From contig JAKAVA010000083.1 in the NCBI GenBank assembly GCA_021827645.1, forward strand, positions 1 through 44,278: a stretch of 44,278 bases of DNA, in the 5' to 3' direction. Every line of letters starts with the position of its first letter. The first letter of the stretch is position 1. The translations under genes and the position numbers were made by a program. Positions 1 to 7,517 of the stretch are shown piece after piece. The DNA is from Planctomycetota bacterium (GTDB lineage: Bacteria; Planctomycetota; Phycisphaerae; WQYP01). The notes under the pieces are model-generated. The model was not told where the DNA came from. It made no database searches and saw nothing but the letters and a program-made list of their open reading frames with translations.

Positions 1-2
1 CA

Positions 3-176
3 CCGGTCCTACGCCATGGACAGCCGTGCACCTGGCGCAGCATGGTTATCAAGGTGGCGGCCACGGTGATCCAGAGCACACGCCGGGTGGTCGTCAAACT
101 CTCCGGCAACTGGCCCTGGTGGCACTTTTATCAGCTGGTCGCCGAACGTTCCAACATCTTTCGCTCCACCGCCTGA
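3..176 (+). pseudogene. Transposase C-terminus, probably IS1380 family (cut by window edge)
   Basis: The frame that begins at base 3 reads through the left edge to a TGA at 174-176 and gives about 57 residues. It ends with a basic stretch (VIKVAATVI, then TRRVVVKLSGNWPWW) that resembles the C-terminus of IS1380-type DDE transposases. The sequence after it (to about 318) closes with GTGAATAATCCGGG, which resembles the terminal region of such elements, so the element probably ends near 310-318. Whether the copy is intact cannot be seen because the rest lies outside the window. The family assignment is by motif memory only; another DDE family is possible. Confidence 0.45.
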
Positions 177-421
177 ATCCATCACAACCCGATCGGCCAA
201 TGGGGGTAAGGGGGCCTTCTGCCCACAACCGTAAAAAACCAGCAGCCATGCCACCGATGTATCTACAACCATGCATATCTCAGCACTGCCGCGATGACCG
301 TGAATAATCCGGGTTAGAAATTTTCTCTGCAGCACGGCCTTCGGCGATACCGCTGTTGCCAGTCAAAATGCAGATTGCCGGATGACAACATCGCACCCGC
401 TCATGAACTGCGAGAAGTGAA

Positions 422-2683
422 TCAGTTTATTTGATGTATCGGCAAACGCACCGATATGATTTTGCCGTCTGCGGTCGCCACAACTTTCCCATGACGTAAA
501 AGCTCCGTTCGGCCTGGGGTTACGACAACGGTATAGCGATACCCCAAGATCGGAATATTGGAGAGCTTGGCGTGAAGTTTCCAAGTTCCGTCAAGACGGA
601 CTTTGTTGTTGACGCCTATATTACAGATCGCCTCAAGGCCAATGGCTGGCAGCAAGGCGCCCCAACTGTAATGCCGATCATGGGATGCGATGCCGGTGGT
701 TGCCAGATAGTTTTCGCTCCAGACGCCGGTACGGTCCCAGTTCCGCATGAAAAGTCGGACACTTCTGCGGGCGTATGCGTGAATCACGGATGCCGGTGCA
801 TCATGAAGCAACCCTTGAAAAACAAGATAGTTGGTGGGGCCCCAGATATCTCCCCTCCAATACTCCTGATGCTTGTAGTAAGGCGTGTTTTGCGAAATCG
901 TAGGAATAACCCACCTGCCCCAGAAGTATTTTTTATTCAACATTACGGCCAGCATCCGCCTAGCCCGGTTTGCATCCGGGATTTTAGCGATCATCGGATA
1001 AAAATTAGTCGGCGACCATATCCGCGAAAGCAGATGATGACCGTTTCCCCTAGACCAGTAACGATTGCAGTACATTCCGAGCTTATGGTTCCAGAGCAGG
1101 GCGTTGATGCGGACCCCCATCGATTTCCACTGAGCCGTGTAATGAGCCGCGGCTTGATGATGTCCCAGGACCGTTGCAATCTTGGCGAGATACATCGCAT
1201 CGGCGGCCCAAAGCGAATTCAACCCTACATCATCAACGTCATAAGTATCCGAGGAGGCCATCATGCGCACCTTCGATGGAAGATACATGGGCGTATCGTC
1301 CATGCCGCTTTCATAGCGGGCGTACTGCCAGTGGATTCTGTAACTCACGTGATTATCGTCCGAACCCCACTCCAATAGTCCGTCGCGATTACCATCCCGA
1401 TAAGGCAGGTGTGTCTCCGGATTAATGGCGAACCACCAATGATGATATCTGACAAGAGGCTTGTAACATTCACGCAGAAGCTTTTTATTGGGCCACCGCT
1501 GGTAATCCTGCCATACGCACATGGCGGCGACGGGCGGTTCACTCCGATCATCCGAATCCGGGCGTTTGCGCCCCAGCCAGTTGGAAAAATTGCATATCAA
1601 GCCATTCGGCGCCTGAAAGTGAAACGTCCCTGCCAATTGACGACGCGACAGCCAAGATGAAATATCACGACTATTGATGGAGAGTAATACCGAATTAAAG
1701 AAGGAGTCCCACTCAAATATGACACAACGGTCGGGCAGACACCAACCTCGGACGACGGTGGCGGAAAGATTCCGCAGGGAAGGGACATAGACAACACTTT
1801 CATTGGCCGCTGAAGAGATTGGCGAGATAAAATTTCCCCAGTCACCGGAGGCTCGGGGCCGATGAGCCGCGTAGGTTTTCCATCCGCTGCGAATCACCCG
1901 GCGAGCCATCGATAACACGCCAGTTTTGACCGGTCGCAACGCCGCCAGAAATGTGAGCGGATGTCCCGGAACCACATTAAAAACCAGACCTGCATATCGT
2001 CCGGATTTGGAATCGGTACCACCACCAAGGACACTCTTGGTAAAAGACCCGGCCGTTGAGGCGGTAATGGTTTCGTCAGCGTGCTCATTTGCACGGAGAA
2101 TAAATTCAGGCGCGGATGCACCGCCTGCACGCGGTCGGCCGCTGATTCGTCCATGGAGAATGCGATATTTGGCGCCGTAGCCGGGCCAGGCGGGATAAGA
2201 CTCCAGAACTACTTTGGTAGGTTTTTGCGCCGTGAGTGATGCCACGGCGGTAAAAGTCCCTTTGATTCTCTGCCAACTAAGGTGGAGCATATTATGGTGA
2301 TCGGTGAACCAGTACATCCGGCTGATACCCCATGTACGCCCCCAGCACATTGCATCGAGATGCCATTGGTATCTCGCTACTCCACGGTAACCGTGGATAT
2401 AACGACCATGATTCACCCATCCGATGCTCAGATTGTACGCAACCGGATGTGGAGACACGGGATCAGGCAGTATCACCAAACCTTCAGGATCGTTGGTATA
2501 GAAGGGTCCCATCAGAGTGGGAGATTTGATACCCTCCGCCTCGATCGATCCTACGTTGGCGATAACCGTAATGGGTATAAAAAGGAGAATGAGCAACGAA
2601 AGTAAAAACATTGATTTGGGCAATCGTACCCAGCAGGGGCTTGCATGTCTGTTTGAAATGATTCTTGTCAAAGTCCGTATCAT
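422..2683 (-). CDS. Exported MGH1/GH63-type glycoside hydrolase
   Basis: This 753-residue protein has an N-terminal signal peptide (hydrophobic core about residues 24-42, FLLSLLILLFIPITVIA). The N-terminal half looks like a beta-sandwich; the second half is an (alpha/alpha)6 barrel of the MGH1/GH63 type (clan GH-G). Supporting motifs are ARYESGMDD, where the Asp corresponds to the usual catalytic acid, YWRGDIWGPTNYLVFQGL, and a late WSENY motif near the C-terminus that may hold the base. Family members hydrolyse alpha-glucosides, mannosylglycerate or related linkages; the substrate here cannot be read. The start is supported by AGAGGGA eight bases upstream of the ATG. It lies about 180 bp downstream of the GH78 gene on the same strand, so the two may be co-transcribed. 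Confidence 0.75.
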   Translation of the reverse strand: MIRTLTRIISNRHASPCWVRLPKSMFLLSLLILLFIPITVIANVGSIEAEGIKSPTLMGPFYTNDPEGLVILPDPVSPHPVAYNLSIGWVNHGRYIHGYRGVARYQWHLDAMCWGRTWGISRMYWFTDHHNMLHLSWQRIKGTFTAVASLTAQKPTKVVLESYPAWPGYGAKYRILHGRISGRPRAGGASAPEFILRANEHADETITASTAGSFTKSVLGGGTDSKSGRYAGLVFNVVPGHPLTFLAALRPVKTGVLSMARRVIRSGWKTYAAHRPRASGDWGNFISPISSAANESVVYVPSLRNLSATVVRGWCLPDRCVIFEWDSFFNSVLLSINSRDISSWLSRRQLAGTFHFQAPNGLICNFSNWLGRKRPDSDDRSEPPVAAMCVWQDYQRWPNKKLLRECYKPLVRYHHWWFAINPETHLPYRDGNRDGLLEWGSDDNHVSYRIHWQYARYESGMDDTPMYLPSKVRMMASSDTYDVDDVGLNSLWAADAMYLAKIATVLGHHQAAAHYTAQWKSMGVRINALLWNHKLGMYCNRYWSRGNGHHLLSRIWSPTNFYPMIAKIPDANRARRMLAVMLNKKYFWGRWVIPTISQNTPYYKHQEYWRGDIWGPTNYLVFQGLLHDAPASVIHAYARRSVRLFMRNWDRTGVWSENYLATTGIASHDRHYSWGALLPAIGLEAICNIGVNNKVRLDGTWKLHAKLSNIPILGYRYTVVVTPGRTELLRHGKVVATADGKIISVRLPIHQIN

Positions 2684-2864
2684 AAAGTCCCTCTTTAATC
2701 GTCATTCTTTTGAGCATACCGCGCACCGTGCGAAACATTTGAGGCGCACTGCTCGGCCATCAGCGCAAGATTACCGAGATACCCATGCGTCGAATAGCAG
2801 AGTATCGGGCACAGCCAGATCATAATCGATATCCCCCCACCGATGCGAATGGGACAGAGATTCA

Positions 2865-5800
2865 TCACCTTTCTTGGAGCGATAGGGTGTAGCGTCCACC
2901 CGCCAGACGAAGTCCTTCGGCAGATCCATTCGGCCGAGCCATTTTGTTAACAGTCTCGGCGGACATCGTCCGCCCATTGAGGATCAAACGCGAATTGTGA
3001 TCTACGGGTAATTTAACAACCGCCATTGTATTCAAAGGCACTCCGAGTTGCACGACCAACTCTTTACCCTTTGCCCGCCAATTCAGATCAATTCGGCCCG
3101 CAGGTGACTGGTATTCTGCCTCGCACCACCTGACTTCCGGCGTGGGACGAGGTTCGACATGGAACTCACGCCAACCCGCCCGCTGTTCAACCGGACCGAT
3201 TCCCGCAACGTACCTCCAGAACCACTCCCCGATTGAACTCCATGCCCAGTGACAGAGGGAGAGCGTCACCACCTGTCCTTTGATGTAGGCATTAAAAGAT
3301 TCCCAAAACGTGGTGCCAATGGTATCGACCATATAACCCCAGGACGGACGGGTAACTTGGTTGATCATTCGACTGGCAACCTCATGTCCGCCAAAACGTG
3401 AAAGCGCCTGAACCAGCGCGCGGGTGCTCAGATATCCTGTGGTCAGATGACCATGATTGCGATTGATGGCATCCGTCAAATGATGCATCGCAGGGGCAAT
3501 TAAATCTGGGGAAAGGAGTTCAAACTGCAGGGCCAGCGCATAAGAGCCCTGCGCACCGCCGTAAATGGTGCCGTCGGCTTTCACCCATCGCCTGACAAAG
3601 GCACGACAAATCCCTTTATAGAGTTCGTGATATTTTTCGGCATCAAGTCGCCGGCCCAGGATTGCCGCCGCTTTTCCGGTCAGATCCGCGCTGTGAGCGA
3701 AGTAGGCTGTGGCCGCCAGAACTTTGGGTGTGACCGGGCTTCCGGGGCTCATCCAATCACCCCAATTCATGCCAAGCTGATTGAGCCAGAGCAGATCAGG
3801 ATTATGCTGATGAACAAAATCCACCCATCGCGTCATGGCGGCGAAATGTCGATCCAGCAACGTCTCATCGCCGGTGGCCATATATAAATCCCACGCCATG
3901 GTTACCCCCGCATCGGCCCAGCCTGGAGATCCTGCACAGATGGATGAGCCGCGAAGTTGGGCATGGGGAGTGATATCACAGAATTGCCCTGTGGGGAGCT
4001 GGGAATCGCGCGCATCTTGGAGATATTTACTGAAGAATGCCGCTGCATCCATATTCATCAGGGCGGTTGGGACGCAGTCACGGATGTCCCCCATCCAGGC
4101 AAGCCTCTCGGCACGTGCGGCACAACCGGCCGGTACGTCAAAGAGGAGATTCCACTGCGTCCAGCGGACCGCCTCCATGAGCTTATTCCAGAGCGGATTT
4201 GAACATCGGAACTCACCGATCGTCCTGACATCCGTACGGACCGGAACAGCAACGAGTGTGTCGGCAACTGGCGGCCGAGGCAACCCGCGCGCCACAACAT
4301 AGCGAAACCCGTGATAGGTAAACTGCGGCTGGAAAGTTTCCCGCTCACCACCTTTGAGATAAACATCATCGCGCTGCAGCGCGTCCCAGAGATTTGCGCG
4401 ATCAATGGCCCCGTCGGGCGTAAGACACTCCGCGTGGTGAAGCGTGATGTGCGTGCCGGAAGAACCAGTCGTTGTAAGCCGACAGTGACCGGCTATCTCC
4501 TGACCAAAATCAAAGAGCCATGTACCGTCGGCCAAGGCGACACGTCGTTTCGCCCGCAGCCCCGGCTGTCTGAGAGCCGGCTGACACAGATGCCAGGAAA
4601 TTTCCGCTTTGTCGACGCTCAGATCAATCCCCCGCACGCGTTTCCATTGGGAATCATCAAAACCGGCCTTGGTCCATCCGGGATCGCTTCGGCGAAGATC
4701 CTGACACTCACCTCCAAGCAGATCGCTGTAGCGTATCGGACCATCCAGCGATGATCGCCATTGCTCGTCGGATACCACTCGCAGACGCCTACCATCGGTA
4801 AGTTCAATCTCAAGTTGTGCCAGCAATTTAGGCACATTGCCGAATATGTAGCACATGTTGAAAAGATTCATGTGTCCGCTGTACCAGCCGTAGGCAAGAA
4901 GTGCCGCCATACCGTTACGGCCCGGATGGAGCAGGTCGGTCACATCATGCATGTCATAGAGAACCCGTTTATTGAATTGGGTAAATCCGGGTGCCAGCCG
5001 TGACTCCGAAACCCGTCGCCCGTTAATATATGTTTCATGAAATCCCCGCGCTGTGATCAGCAGCCATGCACGCCTGATCGGGCCGGGAATGTCAAATTCG
5101 CGCCGCAGCATTGGCACACGAATAACGGTATGCCCCTCGGGGACGCCGGGTAGATCGACCAGAAGTTTCTGTGGCGGCAGAATGTTCCAGCATTCCGGCG
5201 ATGCCAGAAAGTCCTCGGGCCGGGGTTTGATGTTGGGCGGATAGGTGTGAAAGCTGACCTTATTATCCGCTTTGGTCAGGTAATGTCGGGAGATATCACC
5301 GGTCTCGACGGAGTCCAGGCATTGCACAGCCGCGCCCGCCGCCACATTCTTTTTTTCGCTGAATATCTCAATGCCACCGAGAGAGACGGCCCAGTAATCG
5401 CAATCCCAGTGGGCCAACCGCGTAACCACGATGCGTACAAATCTCGCCCGCGTCGGGGGAAATGTATAGAGCGTCGGCTTCATAACGGGCGGCCGGGGGG
5501 AGGGCACATCGGCGTGAGTCTGGTCGACAATTCGGCGGACAAGACTGTGGTTTTGATCGAGAGCTTCGACATAAAACCTTACGGGATACAGGAAGGATCG
5601 ATAGTCAGGCGGCAAAAACGCCGGGCGACTGGGCACCAGCCGAATTGCATCGATGTTAACCTTGTGGCCTAAATCCACCTCAATCCATTTTTCCTGGTCA
5701 GGTCGATGGGCAATCTGACTTCGGTAGCAATGAATCGGTACACGCGGAAAATTCTCCGGTTCCGAGATCAGTGCATCGGTGATCCACTTTGCTTTCCAGT

Positions 5801-6329
5801 CTGATCGAGAAAAGAAACCCGTCGTCCATGAGGCCGGGCGGCTCCAAGGGTGGAGAGTCCCCTCAGCATCCCGTCCCCGAACGCGCCAATAACAAGTCTG
5901 CAAGATTTCAAGCGGGCGTCCTTCGTAAAGTGTTGCCATTTCACTGTCAGTGCGCCAACCGGAATCCCAGAGGTCCGGGCGCGACAACTTGGATACCGCA
6001 GTCGCCACCTGCACATGCCAGCTTGTGATCGTGACGTTCCCTCCGGAGGCCTGAGTCGGAGGAAAATGCCAGGCAAGTCGAGGATGACGATTATCCACGC
6101 CCAAGGGCTCGACTAAATGTTCACATCGAAGATCGACAGGGGTGATGCGGTTCCGCCCGGAGACCGCGCCATTCTTTTTACCCGACCGACCACTGGATGA
6201 CACCGCACCTAAGAGTGCCAGCGATGTCACCGTCGAAGCCACCATTTCCCGCCGGTTGATTCCGGCGCCGACGTCAACCTCACCACTTGAATGGCCCGCC
6301 TTCAACTTTTTTTTATGAGCATGATCCAT
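2865..6329 (-). CDS. Exported GH78 alpha-L-rhamnosidase with inserted discoidin-like domain
   Basis: The 1154-residue product removes terminal alpha-L-rhamnose from glycans. A twin-arginine-like leader (NRREMVASTVTSLALLG, about residues 27-43) precedes an N-terminal Fn3-like rhamnosidase domain (ITPVDLRCEHLVEPLGVD). An F5/8 type C (discoidin-like) module appears inserted at about residues 213-323 (EKWIEVDLG ... RFVRIVVTRL). Next come the Bac_rhamnosid N domain, the (alpha/alpha)6 catalytic barrel (about 700-1030) and a C-terminal beta-sandwich. The catalytic signature reads CAARAERLAWMGD near residue 740: the general-acid Glu is kept, but the Asp usual at the start of DCPxRxER is a Gly. GTTFWESF (about 1007) and SIGEWFWR are canonical. 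The start is supported by AGGA upstream and by a conserved promoter 39 bp away. Confidence 0.85.
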   Translation of the reverse strand: MDHAHKKKLKAGHSSGEVDVGAGINRREMVASTVTSLALLGAVSSSGRSGKKNGAVSGRNRITPVDLRCEHLVEPLGVDNRHPRLAWHFPPTQASGGNVTITSWHVQVATAVSKLSRPDLWDSGWRTDSEMATLYEGRPLEILQTCYWRVRGRDAEGTLHPWSRPASWTTGFFSRSDWKAKWITDALISEPENFPRVPIHCYRSQIAHRPDQEKWIEVDLGHKVNIDAIRLVPSRPAFLPPDYRSFLYPVRFYVEALDQNHSLVRRIVDQTHADVPSPRPPVMKPTLYTFPPTRARFVRIVVTRLAHWDCDYWAVSLGGIEIFSEKKNVAAGAAVQCLDSVETGDISRHYLTKADNKVSFHTYPPNIKPRPEDFLASPECWNILPPQKLLVDLPGVPEGHTVIRVPMLRREFDIPGPIRRAWLLITARGFHETYINGRRVSESRLAPGFTQFNKRVLYDMHDVTDLLHPGRNGMAALLAYGWYSGHMNLFNMCYIFGNVPKLLAQLEIELTDGRRLRVVSDEQWRSSLDGPIRYSDLLGGECQDLRRSDPGWTKAGFDDSQWKRVRGIDLSVDKAEISWHLCQPALRQPGLRAKRRVALADGTWLFDFGQEIAGHCRLTTTGSSGTHITLHHAECLTPDGAIDRANLWDALQRDDVYLKGGERETFQPQFTYHGFRYVVARGLPRPPVADTLVAVPVRTDVRTIGEFRCSNPLWNKLMEAVRWTQWNLLFDVPAGCAARAERLAWMGDIRDCVPTALMNMDAAAFFSKYLQDARDSQLPTGQFCDITPHAQLRGSSICAGSPGWADAGVTMAWDLYMATGDETLLDRHFAAMTRWVDFVHQHNPDLLWLNQLGMNWGDWMSPGSPVTPKVLAATAYFAHSADLTGKAAAILGRRLDAEKYHELYKGICRAFVRRWVKADGTIYGGAQGSYALALQFELLSPDLIAPAMHHLTDAINRNHGHLTTGYLSTRALVQALSRFGGHEVASRMINQVTRPSWGYMVDTIGTTFWESFNAYIKGQVVTLSLCHWAWSSIGEWFWRYVAGIGPVEQRAGWREFHVEPRPTPEVRWCEAEYQSPAGRIDLNWRAKGKELVVQLGVPLNTMAVVKLPVDHNSRLILNGRTMSAETVNKMARPNGSAEGLRLAGGRYTLSLQER

Positions 6330-6402
6330 CGTCTAATATCCTGCAATCAAGACGCGATTCCTCATTCAGTATAAGTAACAAGAGCGGAGATGAAAATACC
6401 TT
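6308..6402. repeat. GH78 leader repeat, copy A
   Basis: This 95-bp segment carries the promoter, leader and first codons of the GH78 gene. It recurs in the same orientation at 10623-10717 with no gaps and nine mismatches by my count. The match ends abruptly at 6402, a few bases from the end of the IS4-like remnant, which suggests the IS was inserted at this junction in copy A. Confidence 0.85.
6368..6396 (-). promoter_or_regulatory. Putative sigma-70-type promoter of GH78
   Basis: On the minus strand TTTTCA (6396-6391) and TATACT (6373-6368) are separated by exactly 17 bases, with the GH78 start codon about 39 bases beyond the -10 box. Both hexamers and the spacing are conserved in repeat copy B (10683-10711), where only one spacer base differs. 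No experimental support; the -35 box matches consensus only partly. Confidence 0.5.
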
Positions 6403-6408
6403 GACTCA

Positions 6409-6963
6409 CTGACTCATACCCAGTTTCATGACGGCGTCCCCGGGGTGAAGGTGACGAAATTGGGCACGTCGCCAAAGCTTGCATCAATAAGTTCGTGAAA
6501 AGCTTCCTTGGCGGCGCATCTGAGCTGCTCCAGCATGATGCGGCCAATCGTGAAGATGCTGCAGCCGTTTTTGGACAAGGCCGTCCAGCAGTTCGGACGA
6601 CAACGGCTCCCGGCCGGCAGGCCGAGTCCGCAAAGCAGAATGTAAGCCAAGGCCAGGATCAACAGCAGCCGGCCCAGTCGATCGGCACGTGGGAGGGAAT
6701 CATATTCCGCAATACCAACGGCAAGGATCCCTCAAAGGCGTTGCGACTGCGATACCCCGTCCAGAGCCCCTTGTCACAGGTGGCCCAGCACAGAGGCACC
6801 GCCTTTCCCCGAGCGCTCACCGCATCGGTGAGGGTTTGAAAGCCCCGGATATCCGTTGAATCAAAACTGATCCACGGCGGCTTGGCCCGACGCTTGAGCC
6901 AGCGTCGAATCACCTCCGACATCACCACCAAGGGTTCGATCCGTTGGTTGGCGATGAAACGCC
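6409..6963 (-). mobile_element. IS4-family-like transposase remnant, copy A (5' truncated, internally deleted)
   Basis: Reading on the minus strand, a frame from about 6963 encodes RRFIANQRIEPLVVM ... SFDSTDIRGFQTL ... AVPLCWATCDKG ... LVLRNMIPSHVP, the middle of an IS4-type DDE transposase. It then jumps, with a frame change, to the C-terminus (LLLILALAYILLCGLGL ... FHELIDASFGDVP) ending at 6426. The missing part would hold the second catalytic Asp region and the YREK-type motif. The terminal sequence CTGACTCATACCCAG at 6409-6423 matches the inverted-repeat ends of copy B at the right of the window. The 5' part is missing and joins an IS630-like fragment. It cannot encode an active enzyme. 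Confidence 0.8.
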
Positions 6964-7245
6964 GGGAGCATCTTGAGCAATGCCCGCCAGCCCTTGCCTG
7001 GCGTAACGATTCCGCCGGCATCCCACCAATTTTCGGCTCAGTCCAACGGCCTCGGCAATGTCCTGGTTATCCCGGCCCAAAGCGGCCGCCAGCACGATCT
7101 GCGCCCGTTGCATCAGCCGCACGGGCCTACTGCGTCCGCGAGCCCAGCGTTCGAGCGTCTCTCGATCTGTTTCGCTTACGGTAATGGTTGGAGTTACGCG
7201 CATCGGTGTTATCCTCGCTTTCTACGAGGTCACACGCAACACCCA
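6964..7245 (-). mobile_element. IS630-family-like transposase N-terminal fragment, copy A
   Basis: The minus-strand frame starting at 7203 encodes [20 protein letters not shown], then [18 protein letters not shown] and [15 protein letters not shown], the N-terminal helix-turn-helix region typical of IS630-family transposases. After about 80 residues the homology stops at the junction with the IS4-like remnant (AQDAPG is where the family continues with a proline-rich linker). A shorter, more decayed copy of the same 5' end lies at 41236-41335. Only the DNA-binding part is left; no DDE domain is present. Confidence 0.7.
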
Positions 7246-7517
7246 ATGATAAGTTATAATCATTTCAATTCACTAGACTAAATAGTTTGACAGCGGATAA
7301 GCCCGTTTTTAACAGGCTTACCCGCCTTCGGTTTTAGTCGCGATGGAAGCGAGATCGCAACGATGTGGCTCTTGGTGCCGGCTATCGACTATAATCGGTG
7401 GATGTACGGCGATGCCAAGGTGATTTGTCGCCCTTAATCGGCGCATTGTTTTTTTGCCGGTCGCCTGCACGCGATCGTATAGTTTCTGTTTACGCTGCAG
7501 ACTTGGAGTGATAACTC
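7246..7517. other. Intergenic leader of the GH106 gene
   Basis: About 270 bp without a credible gene. It holds a TTGACA at 7287-7292 followed 17 bases later by TAACAG, a weak promoter candidate for the plus-strand GH106 gene, and an imperfect inverted repeat AAGCC/GGCTT at about 7299-7319. GGAGTG about nine bases before the ATG at 7518 can serve as ribosome binding site. Confidence 0.35.

Noticed and set aside
572-1378. 268-codon open frame on the plus strand
   Set aside because: Antisense shadow of the MGH1-type glycosidase; no family motifs, signal or ribosome binding site.
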